Below are positions 34,136-43,459 of a DNA stretch of 64,000 nucleotides, piece after piece. Under the pieces are notes generated by a model. The model was given only the letters and a program-made list of their open reading frames with translations. It had not been told where the DNA came from and made no database searches. A program made the translations under genes and the position numbers. Position 1 is the first letter of the stretch; every line of letters begins with the position of its first letter. This stretch comes from Kitasatospora sp. CB01950 (GTDB taxonomy: Bacteria; Actinomycetota; Actinomycetes; Streptomycetales; Streptomycetaceae), in the NCBI RefSeq assembly GCF_001905465.1, contig NZ_LISX01000008.1, positions 1 through 64,000 of the forward strand, given 5' to 3'.

Positions 34136-34486
34136 TCACGCGTCGCGCTTCTCCTTGATCTTCGCGGCCTTGCCGCGGAGGTCACGCAGGTAGTACAGCT
34201 TGGCGCGGCGGACCGCACCGCGGGTCACGACCTCGATCTTCTCAACGATCGGGGTGTGCACCGGGAAGGTGCGCTCGACACCGACGTTGAAGCTGACCTT
34301 GCGAACGGTGAAGGTCTCACCGATGCCGGCGCCGTGACGACGGATGACAACGCCCTGGAAGACCTGGACGCGCGAGCGGTTGCCTTCGATGACTCGGACG
34401 TGCACCTTCAGGGTGTCGCCGGAGCGGAAGGCGGGGATGTCGGTACGCAGCGAGGCCGCGTCGACAGCAGCGAGCTTGTTGCTCAT
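34136..34486 (-). CDS. rplS: 50S ribosomal protein L19
   Basis: A 116-aa protein with the L19 signature region VQVFQGVVIRRHGAGIGETF and VRRAKLYYLRDLRGKAAKI. L19 sits at the subunit interface. The ATG at 34486 has GGAGAG upstream. It follows trmD after a 156-bp spacer, completing rpsP-khpA-rimM-trmD-rplS. Confidence 0.98.
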   Translation of the reverse strand: MSNKLAAVDAASLRTDIPAFRSGDTLKVHVRVIEGNRSRVQVFQGVVIRRHGAGIGETFTVRKVSFNVGVERTFPVHTPIVEKIEVVTRGAVRRAKLYYLRDLRGKAAKIKEKRDA

Positions 34487-34642
34487 CGTTGCTCTCCATC
34501 GCAGGCGCCACGGGCCGCCCACGGAAATTCGTCTCAAATGGTTGGTGCTGTGGGCCGCTTCGGCTGGCGGTGAACCCCCCGTGGCGGGGGCACCGGTCCA
34601 CTGACTCCCACGGAGGGGAGCCGGGCGACAGACAACAGTCGC

Positions 34643-35470
34643 CTATTCTTCCACAGGCTCTACCGCAGACCGAAATCGGCCGGCGGAGTCGTCCCAGGCC
34701 AGGCCGAGGACGCTGAGCGCCTCGCGTTCCTTCTTGGTGAACGCGTCGCGCGGCCAGCGGGCGACCAGGTCGGGCCGGTGGGCGAGGGTGCGGGCGAAGG
34801 CCTGCTCGCGCCGCCACTGGGCGATCTTCCCGTGGTGGCCGCTCAGCAGGATCTCCGGCACCTCGCGGCCGCGCCACTCGGCGGGCTTGGTGTACACCGG
34901 GCCCTCCAGCAGATCGGCCATGGCACCAGGGGCGAAGGAGTCGTCCCGGTGCGACTCGGCGTTGCCGAGGACGCCGGGCAGCAGCCGGGCGATCGCCTCG
35001 ACCATCACCAGCACGGCGACCTCGCCGCCGGCCAGTACGTAGTCGCCGATGGAAGCTTCGACCACGGGCATCCGGGTCGCGGCCTCCTCGATGACCCGCC
35101 GGTCGATGCCCTCGTAGCGGGCGGGCGCGAAGGCCAGCCAGCTGCGGGACGCCAGGTCCTGGGCGAGTTCCTGGGTGAACGGCCGCCCGCTGGGGGTGGG
35201 CACCACCAGGGTCGGCACCTCGCCCTCGGGTCCGGCGGCGAGGACGGAGTCCAGCGCCGCGCCCCACGGCTCGGGCTTCATCACCATGCCGGGGCCACCG
35301 CCGTACGGGGTGTCGTCCACGGTGCGGTGGATGTCGGTGGTCCACTGCCGCAGGTCGTGCAGGTGCACGTCGAGCTGGCCCCGGGCCCGCGCCTTGCCGA
35401 CCAGCGAGACGTTCAGCGGCTCCAGGTACTCGGGGAAGATCGTGACGACGTCGATCCGCATGTCGGTCAC
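34643..35470 (-). CDS. trmD: tRNA (guanine-N1)-methyltransferase
   Basis: A 275-aa SPOUT methyltransferase that makes m1G37 in tRNA to prevent frameshifting. It has RIDVVTIFPEYLEPL, DDTPYGGGPGMVMKPEP and the knot region GDYVLAGGEVAVLVMVEA. The GTG at 35470 overlaps the rimM TGA (GTGA coupling), preferred to the ATG at 35461. Confidence 0.97.
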   Translation of the reverse strand: MTDMRIDVVTIFPEYLEPLNVSLVGKARARGQLDVHLHDLRQWTTDIHRTVDDTPYGGGPGMVMKPEPWGAALDSVLAAGPEGEVPTLVVPTPSGRPFTQELAQDLASRSWLAFAPARYEGIDRRVIEEAATRMPVVEASIGDYVLAGGEVAVLVMVEAIARLLPGVLGNAESHRDDSFAPGAMADLLEGPVYTKPAEWRGREVPEILLSGHHGKIAQWRREQAFARTLAHRPDLVARWPRDAFTKKEREALSVLGLAWDDSAGRFRSAVEPVEE

Positions 35471-36123
35471 GCCGCACCCCCGGCCGCGCCCTCGGAGTCC
35501 TCGGAGCCGTCGGAGCCGTCGGAGCCCTCGGACCCCACAGAGCTCTCAGGCCCTTCGGAATCGTCAGCGGCGCCGGCGGAGCCCTCCTCGCGCGACGAGG
35601 CGACCACCGCGTCGACGGGGTCGATCAGGCCGGGCGGCGGGGTGATCACGGCGCGCTGCTCGTCCAGGTCGATGGTGGGAACGATCTGCTCGACGAACGG
35701 GATCAGCACCTCGGTGCCGTCGGGGCGCTCGACGGTGAGCAGGTCCTGGTACGGAAGGTGGACCACCTCGGTGAGTTCGCCGATCAGGGTGCCGTCGGTG
35801 AGGACGACGTCCAGGCCGATCAGCTGGTGGTCGTAGTACTCGTCGGGGTCATCGGGAGTCTCCTCCGGGTCGACCTCGGCGATCAGGAAGGTGCCGCGCA
35901 GCGCCTCGGCGGCGGTACGGTCCTTCACTCCGGCGAAGCGCAGCAGCAGGCGTCCGCTGTGCACCTTTCCGGACTCGACGGTCAGCGGTCCGATGCCGGC
36001 CGGGTCGGTGAGGAGGACCGCGCCGGGTCCGAGCCGCAGTTCCGGCTCGTCGGTGCGGACCTCGACGCTGACGTCCCCTCGGATGCCGTGGGCGCGGCCG
36101 ATCTTGCCGACGACGAGCTGCAC
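35467..36123 (-). CDS. rimM: Ribosome maturation factor RimM with acidic C-terminal tail
   Basis: A 218-aa protein. RimM assists 16S 3'-domain assembly and binds S19. It has VVGKIGRAHGIRGDVSV at the start and a PRC-barrel with LIGLDVVLTDG and LPYQDLLTVERPDG. The last 50 residues are a Glu/Asp/Ser/Gly repeat (SEGSDGSDGSEDSEG), longer than in most RimM. The GTG at 36123 has GGAGA upstream. Confidence 0.95.
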   Translation of the reverse strand: MQLVVGKIGRAHGIRGDVSVEVRTDEPELRLGPGAVLLTDPAGIGPLTVESGKVHSGRLLLRFAGVKDRTAAEALRGTFLIAEVDPEETPDDPDEYYDHQLIGLDVVLTDGTLIGELTEVVHLPYQDLLTVERPDGTEVLIPFVEQIVPTIDLDEQRAVITPPPGLIDPVDAVVASSREEGSAGAADDSEGPESSVGSEGSDGSDGSEDSEGAAGGAA

Positions 36124-36200
36124 GGTGATCGTTCTCCTGAGATGAGCCTGGGTGAGGCGAGCGTGATGGTGAGGGTTCGGAAGAACCCGGAAAACGGGAA

Positions 36201-36234
36201 GGACCGGCCGGGACGGATGCGTCCCGGCCGGTCC
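36201..36234 (-). terminator. Perfect 14-bp hairpin between khpA and rimM
   Basis: GGACCGGCCGGGAC (36201-36214) and GTCCCGGCCGGTCC (36221-36234) pair perfectly with a 6-nt loop. It lies inside the ribosomal operon, so it may lower rimM-trmD output relative to S16. Confidence 0.65.
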
Positions 36235-36285
36235 GGAAACCCGGTGGTCGACCTGTCGATTGACGTTGCCGGTCGATCGCGGAGG

Positions 36286-36525
36286 TCAGCGAATGCTGTC
36301 CACGTCGACCAGGTCGACCCGGACATTGCGACCGCCGAGGGCGCCGACCACGGTGCGCAGTGCGCGAGCCGTGCGGCCGCCCCGGCCGATCACCTTGCCG
36401 AGGTCGTCGGGGTGCACCCGCACCTCGATGGTGTGACCGCGACGCAGGTTCCGCGAGCGGACCTGCACCTCGTCGGGGTGCTCGACGATGCCCTTCACCA
36501 GGTGGTCGAGGGCTTCCTCGATCAT
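36286..36525 (-). CDS. khpA: KH-domain RNA-binding protein KhpA
   Basis: A 79-aa single KH domain; the GxxG loop is in DLGKVIGRGGRTARAL. KhpA proteins bind many RNAs and partner with KhpB/Jag. The ATG at 36525 follows the rpsP stop by two bases, so the two are translationally coupled. Confidence 0.95.
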   Translation of the reverse strand: MIEEALDHLVKGIVEHPDEVQVRSRNLRRGHTIEVRVHPDDLGKVIGRGGRTARALRTVVGALGGRNVRVDLVDVDSIR

Positions 36526-36527
36526 GC

Positions 36528-36956
36528 TCAGGCCTCGGTGGAAGCGGCCTCGGCCTCGTCAGCCTTGTCCGACTTCTTGGCCTTCGGGGTGATGGCGACA
36601 CCAGTGGTGGCGTCCTCGAAGCCGGCGACGGCCTTGGCGAACAGGTGCGAGAAGTCCTCGACCTTGGGCTCGGCGACCTTCAGCGGCTCCGGAGCCGGCA
36701 GGCCCTTGAACTTCTGCCAGTCGCCGGTCAGCTTGAGGATGGCGAGCACCGGCTCGGTCGGCTGGGCGCCGACGGACAGCCAGTACTGGGCGCGGTCGCC
36801 GTCGACCTCGATCTTCGAGGGGTTGTAGGTCGGCTGGTAGATGCCGATCTCCTCGATCGCGCGGCCGTCACGCTTGGTGCGCGAGTCGGCGACGACGATG
36901 CGGTAGTGCGGGGAGCGGATCTTGCCCAGACGCTTCAGCTTGATCTTGACAGCCAC
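36528..36956 (-). CDS. rpsP: 30S ribosomal protein S16
   Basis: A 142-aa protein. VKIKLKRLGKIRSPHYRIVV and RAIEEIGIYQPTYNPSKI are typical S16. The C-terminal 55 residues are an actinobacterial extension ending in a lysine/alanine/glutamate-rich stretch. The GTG at 36956 has GGAGA upstream. It heads the operon rpsP-khpA-rimM-trmD-rplS. Confidence 0.97.
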   Translation of the reverse strand: MAVKIKLKRLGKIRSPHYRIVVADSRTKRDGRAIEEIGIYQPTYNPSKIEVDGDRAQYWLSVGAQPTEPVLAILKLTGDWQKFKGLPAPEPLKVAEPKVEDFSHLFAKAVAGFEDATTGVAITPKAKKSDKADEAEAASTEA

Positions 36957-37228
36957 GGGTGTGGATTCTCCTGGTTTTGACGTGGGTGAGCAGCGCTCCG
37001 CCGCGTGGGGCTGCGGCGCGAGGTGCCGTTCAAGGGACACGCCAGCCGTTAGGAGAGAGGGTCCTGCCTGGCTGCCGAGTACTCAGCTGTCCATTCTGCC
37101 ACATCGCGGATACCCCCGAACCGCGCCCCCGCCCCGGACGAACCCCCGCGCGAGCCCTGCAGGAGCCCGCCGGAAGCCCGGAACAAGCCCGACGCGAGCC
37201 CGGAAGGAAGCCGGGAAGAGCCCGGAAA

Positions 37229-37281
37229 GGCTCCAGAAAGAAGGCTCCGGAAGAAGGCACTGGAAGAAGGCTCCGGAAAGG
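37229..37281. repeat. Four tandem 13-14 bp repeats upstream of rpsP
   Basis: GGCTCCAGAAAGAA, GGCTCCGGAAGAA, GGCACTGGAAGAA and GGCTCCGGAAAGG follow each other directly. They lie in the 411-bp gap between the HEXXH gene and rpsP, which has no credible gene. On the rpsP strand they are pyrimidine-rich (TTCTTCC). Confidence 0.6.
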
Positions 37282-37287
37282 GCCCGG

Positions 37288-37325
37288 AAAAAGTGATGTC
37301 GACCGCCCCCCGAAGGGGCCGGCCG
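37288..37325 (-). terminator. Intrinsic terminator of the HEXXH gene with U-tract
   Basis: On the minus strand GTCGGCCGGCCCC-ttc-GGGGGGCGGTCGAC folds with small mismatches (37325-37298) and is followed by ATCACTTTTTCC (T5 at 37292-37288). One of the few hairpins here with a real U-run. Confidence 0.7.
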
Positions 37326-37367
37326 ACTTGTGGCCAGGTCCGCGGGCACCCCGCCCGCGGCCCGGAA

Positions 37368-37946
37368 TCAAGCGATCTTGAACGGCTGCTGGCAGGCGCC
37401 GCAGACGATCGACGCCTGCGCCAGCACCGACGGGACGACGCGGACGTTGCGACCGCAGCCGCACACCGCCTTGACCCGCACGCCGCCGCCCGAGGAACCG
37501 TGCCGGGCGGCCGGTCCGCGGAAGGCGCGGTGGTTGCCCTCGCCGGCGACGGCGAGCTGGTGCGCGCCCAGCGCGCGGTCGAGCCGCTCGATGGTCTCGG
37601 CGTAGCGCTCGCGGGTCTCGTGACCCATCGTCACCTGGGAGAACCCGCTGCTGGCGTGCGGCTCGACCGGGTGGGCCAGGCCCAGCTCGGAGGCGAGCAG
37701 CAGGAAGCGGCGGTTGTGGTAGCGCCCGGCCCGCGACGTGTCGCGGATCTCCCGGGCGGCAGCCAGACCGTGCGCGGCCTCGTGCAGCAGGCGCTCGAAG
37801 TTGAGTCGGGTGCCGCAGGCCGACGAGGACTCGCCGATCAGCGCCTCGGGAGACGCCAGGTCGGGCAGGTCCCGGTGGTGGGCCTGGATGTCGCTCCAGG
37901 CGGCGGCCAGTTCGGCCGCAAGGACGAGGGGCTGTGTCGTGCTCAC
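37368..37946 (-). CDS. Putative HEXXH zinc metallopeptidase-like protein with C-terminal zinc ribbon
   Basis: A 192-aa protein. FERLLHEAAHGLAAAREIRD contains a HEAAH zinc motif (about residues 55-59), and NRRFLLLASELGL downstream could supply the third ligand, as in SprT-like proteases. The C-terminus has VCGCGRNVRVVPSVL and VCGACQQPF, four cysteines consistent with a zinc ribbon. It could be a DNA-protein-crosslink protease relative, but this is unproven. The GTG at 37946 starts MSTTQPLVLAAEL; the ribosome binding site is poor. It is monocistronic, between two terminators. Confidence 0.75.
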   Translation of the reverse strand: MSTTQPLVLAAELAAAWSDIQAHHRDLPDLASPEALIGESSSACGTRLNFERLLHEAAHGLAAAREIRDTSRAGRYHNRRFLLLASELGLAHPVEPHASSGFSQVTMGHETRERYAETIERLDRALGAHQLAVAGEGNHRAFRGPAARHGSSGGGVRVKAVCGCGRNVRVVPSVLAQASIVCGACQQPFKIA

Positions 37947-38234
37947 GCTGTACCAACGATGGGGAGAGAGCCGATGTTCCGCCGGACCCGGTGGTTCGGG
38001 AATTCCCAGCGGACTCTCAGGAATGCACTTCCGCGCACGAATTGCGCGGTTCCGGACTGACGCAAGACCAACCCCCTGCACGTTTGGACCCGGCGGGATC
38101 GCCGGGGCTCTCGGCACCCGTCGCGGAGCCCAACATCCCCACGGCGGACGGCCCGCGACACTGTCCGAAAATTGACAGGGCCACGGGCCGTATACCGTAC
38201 CGCTTGTCAGGTACCGCCGGGAGTTGACTGAGCA

Positions 38235-38248
38235 GTAGTTTCAACTAC
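38235..38248. promoter_or_regulatory. Inverted repeat in the spacer upstream of the HEXXH gene
   Basis: GTAGTT-TC-AACTAC is a perfect 6-bp inverted repeat. The 386-bp region 37947-38332 also contains TTGTCAGG and GTTGACTG elements but no coding sequence. A possible operator; binding protein unknown. Confidence 0.3.
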
Positions 38249-38332
38249 CGGTACGCGAACGGGGGTTAACGTTTCACCCGGCCCGTTCGGGAGCTTCGCA
38301 GCTCACTGCGGTGATCACGCTCCGCACAGGGC

Positions 38333-38352
38333 CCCCGGGCCGAAGCCCGGGG
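38333..38352 (-). terminator. proS terminator with UUCG-type tetraloop
   Basis: CCCCGGGC (38333-38340) and GCCCGGGG (38345-38352) pair perfectly; on the transcribed strand the loop is TTCG. It lies 20 bp past the proS stop. Confidence 0.75.
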
Positions 38353-38371
38353 ACGCTGCTCGAAGATCGGA

Positions 38372-39784
38372 TCAGTACGCGCGGGCGACCAGGGCGACGT
38401 TGCCCTCCTGGTCGTCGGCGGCCGGCACGGAGCCGTCGGCGGCGACGATGCAGCGCACCGACACGCCCTGCTCGGCCAACTTCGCCTCGCCCTCCGGACC
38501 GAGCTCGGCCCAGGAGATCCGGCCCCAGCCGGTGGCGGCGGCCTCGACGGCCTCGTCGATGGTCTTGACGTCGACGGTGCGCGACTCGCGGCGCTCGCGG
38601 GACTCGCGCAGCAGCTGCGCCTGGTCCTCCTCGAGGATGCCGGGGACGATCGCGGCCAGCGAGTCAACCTGGACGGGCGCCTTGCCGCCGGCGATCCGGC
38701 GGACCAGCATCGCGGTGCCGGCCTCCAGGTCGCGCGGGCCGACCTCGATCCGCAGCGGCACGCCCTTGAGCTCCCAGTCGACGGCGCGGCGGCCGAACGG
38801 GGTGTCGGTGCGGTCGTCGACGACGACGCGCACGCCCGCGGCCTCCAGCTGGGCGCCGATCTCGCGGACCTTCGCCAGCACCGCGTCCTCGCCCTTGATA
38901 GCCAGCACCACGACCTGGACGGCGGCCAGGCGCGGCGGAACCCGCAGGCCGTTGTCGTCGCCGTGGGACATGATCAGGCCGCCGACCATGCGGGTCGAGA
39001 CGCCCCACGAGGTCTGCCAGACGTACTCGCGCTCGGCGCCCTGGAGCTGGTAGGTGGTGTTGAAGGCCTTGGCGAAGTTCTGGCCCAGCTCGTGGCTGGT
39101 GCCCATCTGCAGCGCCTTGCCGTCACGCATCATGCCTTCGAGCGTGAGGGTGTTGATCGCGCCGGCGAAGCGCTCCCTGGCGGTCTTGCGACCGAGCACC
39201 ACGTCGATGCCGAGCACGTTGGTCATGAAGTCGCCGTACACGTCCGTGTGGATCCGCGAGGCGTACGCGCGGGCGTCCTCGTAGGTGGCGTGGGCGGTGT
39301 GGCCCTCCTGCCAGAGGAACTCGGTGGTGCGCAGGAAGACGCGCGGGCGGAGCTCCCAACGGACCACGTTGGCCCACTGGTTGATCAGCAGCGGCAGGTC
39401 GCGGTGGCTCTGCACCCACTTGGAGAAGTACTCGTTGATGATCGTCTCGGAGGTCGGCCGGACGACCACCGGCTCCTCGAGCTCCTTGCCGCCGCCGTGG
39501 GTGACCACCGCGAGCTCGGGGGCGAAGCCCTCCACGTGCTCGGCTTCCTTGGTCAGGTACGACTGCGGGATGAACATCGGGAAGTACGCGTTCTGGGCGC
39601 CGGCCTGCTTGATCCGGGCGTCCATCTCCTGCTGCATCCGCTCCCACAGGCCGTAGCCGTACGGTCGGATGACCATGGTGCCCCGCACCGGACCGTTGTC
39701 GGCCAGCTCTGCCTTGTTGATGAGGTCCTGGTACCAGCGGGGGAAGTCTTCCGCCTGGGGGGTGAGAACGGGTGCCTTAGCCAT
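38372..39784 (-). CDS. proS: Prolyl-tRNA synthetase, short archaeal/eukaryotic type
   Basis: A 470-aa class II enzyme charging tRNA-Pro. The body is about 100 residues shorter than the usual bacterial ProRS and has no INS editing domain. EDFPRWYQDLINKAELADNG, VRPTSETIINEYFSKW, motif 2 RTTEFLWQEGHTAHAT and motif 3 GVSTRMVGGLIMSHGDDNGL match the archaeal/eukaryotic class (ProS type 3). The ATG at 39784 gives MAKAPVLTPQ. As far as I recall, S. coelicolor has a long bacterial-type ProRS elsewhere, so this may be an additional or replacement copy. It is divergent from the methyltransferase gene. Confidence 0.9.
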   Translation of the reverse strand: MAKAPVLTPQAEDFPRWYQDLINKAELADNGPVRGTMVIRPYGYGLWERMQQEMDARIKQAGAQNAYFPMFIPQSYLTKEAEHVEGFAPELAVVTHGGGKELEEPVVVRPTSETIINEYFSKWVQSHRDLPLLINQWANVVRWELRPRVFLRTTEFLWQEGHTAHATYEDARAYASRIHTDVYGDFMTNVLGIDVVLGRKTARERFAGAINTLTLEGMMRDGKALQMGTSHELGQNFAKAFNTTYQLQGAEREYVWQTSWGVSTRMVGGLIMSHGDDNGLRVPPRLAAVQVVVLAIKGEDAVLAKVREIGAQLEAAGVRVVVDDRTDTPFGRRAVDWELKGVPLRIEVGPRDLEAGTAMLVRRIAGGKAPVQVDSLAAIVPGILEEDQAQLLRESRERRESRTVDVKTIDEAVEAAATGWGRISWAELGPEGEAKLAEQGVSVRCIVAADGSVPAADDQEGNVALVARAY

Positions 39785-40029
39785 GGGCCGAATGGTACGG
39801 GGAGCGGCGGCCCGACCGTGAATCCGTTTTCCCCCGCCCCGGCCCGCGGACGGGGCGGCAGCACGCCCTTGCACACCCCGGGGCGCACACCCGCAGCGCG
39901 CGGAGACCTGCTCGCACCCCCCTGGACGACGGCGGCGACCCGCTGTTCGCTGAGAGGGGCCGGGGGGTGCCGGGCTGCGGCACACGCAGCCGATTCCGAG
40001 GACCGACGTGGACCGATTGGGAGGCCGCG

Positions 40030-40807
40030 ATGGCTTCAGCGCAGGTGACCGGCAGCACCGTGGACCGGGTACGGGCGGACGGTCCGGCGGAGCGGTGCGG
40101 TCGGGCGCGGGACTGGGCGGAGATCCAGGAGCGCATGCTCGTCCCCCTCTACCAGGACGTTTACCGCCGGCTGGAGGTCGGCCCGGCGACCAGCCTGCTC
40201 GGGGTGGGGTGCCGGTCGGGGCTGGCGCTGCTGCTCGCCGAGGGGCGCGGCGCGCAGGTCGCGGGGGTGGAGTGGGACGAGGAGCTGCGGGAGCTGGCGG
40301 CGGCCCGCGGGCTCCAGGTGGCGCCCGGCGGGAGTCTCGCCCGTTCGGCGCACCCCGTCCCCCGGCCGGCGCACTCCCTGGTGACGGTTTTCGAGCGGAC
40401 GCCGACGCCCGCGCTGGTCGCCTGGTCGGCGCAGCGCACGCTCCCCGGCGGGCTGCTGGTGCTCGCGGGCCGGGGCCCGGCGGAGCGCTGCGAGAGCACG
40501 GCGGTGCTGGAGGTCGCGCACCGGCACGCGCCGCCGGAGTGTCCGCAGCGCCTCGCGCTGGAGCCGCTGCTGCTCTCCGCCGGTCTGCGCCCGTCCGCCA
40601 CCGGCCGGGTGGTCTGCCCGTTCGCCTACCCGGGCCTGGACTCGGCGGTCCGCGGTCTGCTGGCCACCGGTCTGTTCGACCGGGCGGAGCAGCAGGCCGG
40701 GGCGGCGTTGGTGGCCAAGGAGTTGGAGGAGGCGCTGCACCCGTTCCTGCGCCCGGACGGCTCGGTGCGGATGGTGGACGAGTTCCGCTGGGCAGCGGGC
40801 GTCGGGG

Positions 40808-40821
<14 letters not shown>
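40030..40821 (+). CDS. SAM-dependent methyltransferase-like protein
   Basis: A 263-aa protein. ATSLLGVGCRSGLALLLAEGRGAQVAGV resembles the glycine-rich SAM-binding motif I region with an acidic residue closing strand 2 (GVEWDEEL). The later motifs are weak, so activity is uncertain. The ATG at 40030 has GGGAGG upstream. Its 3' end overlaps ftsH (opposite strand) by 14 bp. It occupies the conserved position between ftsH and the rpsP region in streptomycetes. Confidence 0.7.
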
Positions 40822-42712
<1,891 letters not shown>

Positions 42713-42777
42713 CCGTCGGACAATACGGACATGCCGCCCGCCGGTCGGTGCGCAACGCCGCGACGGCTCGACGCCGG

Positions 42778-42807
42778 GACGCCTCGACGCCTCGACGCCT
42801 CGACGCC
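42778..42807. repeat. 8-bp tandem repeat (GACGCCTC) in the ftsH/GNAT spacer
   Basis: Three exact copies of GACGCCTC (42778-42801) plus GACGCC. Located in the 97-bp gap upstream of ftsH. Confidence 0.7.
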
Positions 42808-42809
42808 CG

Positions 42810-43349
42810 TCAGCGTACGGGGACCGGGGTCGGCCACTCCTCCGCCGTCAGCGCGAACCGCTCGTGGTCGCGCCAGGTGTCCTGCAGGAACAGCATCCGC
42901 GGCGAGAAGCCCTCGTGACGGAAGCCCAGCCGGCGCGCCATCGCCACCGAACGCTCGTTGTCCGGCTGCACGTTGATCTCCAGCCGGTGAAGACCGAGCC
43001 CGCCCTCCTCGGCCGGCGTGAAGCACCGCTCCGCCACCAGCCGCATGCCCTCCGACATCCGGCCCGTCCCCTCGAACGGCACGTACGAGTCGTAGCCCAG
43101 CACGCCGCAACGGAACCGGGCCATCACGATGTTCGCCACGTTGCACTTGCCGACCAGGCCGCCGGTCTCCTGGTCGAAGACCATGAACGTCCGCAGGCCC
43201 ATCCCCTGACGGCTCAACAGATCCGGCAGCCCGTCCGGCTCCACCGGGTTCCACCGCCCGATGTGCTCGGCGGAACGGCGAACCGCCTCCGCGTAGGGAA
43301 CGACGTCGTCGGGGCGGGGGGCTCGGATCGTTACGCGCATGCGAGCCAT
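42810..43349 (-). CDS. GNAT family N-acetyltransferase (RimJ/RimL-like)
   Basis: A 179-aa acetyltransferase. MRVTIRAPRPDDVVPYAEAV is the usual start; the acetyl-CoA region includes FEGTGRMSEGMRLV and LHRLEINVQPDNERSVAMAR with RLGFRHEGF, as in RimJ/RimL enzymes. The substrate is an N-terminal amine or small molecule, unknown. ATG codons at 43340, 43349 and 43352 are close alternatives. It is between ftsH and ffh. Confidence 0.88.
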   Translation of the reverse strand: MARMRVTIRAPRPDDVVPYAEAVRRSAEHIGRWNPVEPDGLPDLLSRQGMGLRTFMVFDQETGGLVGKCNVANIVMARFRCGVLGYDSYVPFEGTGRMSEGMRLVAERCFTPAEEGGLGLHRLEINVQPDNERSVAMARRLGFRHEGFSPRMLFLQDTWRDHERFALTAEEWPTPVPVR

Positions 43350-43380
43350 CATGACGCAAGGGCCTGAGAACAGTGGGCCG

Positions 43381-43454
43381 CAAGCGGGTGCGCGCGTGGG
43401 GGTGCCTCCCGGCCCGCCAGGGCTGGGAGGCACCCCCACGCGCTCACCCGCTTG
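43381..43454 (-). terminator. Exceptionally long hairpin terminator after ffh
   Basis: The 30-nt arms 43381-43410 and 43425-43454 are complementary at 29 of 30 positions around a 14-nt loop. It begins five bases after the ffh stop codon. Confidence 0.85.
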
Positions 43455-43459
43455 TACTC

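Noticed and set aside
36922..37296. Plus-strand ORF of 124 codons in the rpsP leader
   Set aside because: It is built of a purine-rich repeat (Lys/Arg/Glu low complexity), begins inside rpsP on the other strand and has no ribosome binding site.
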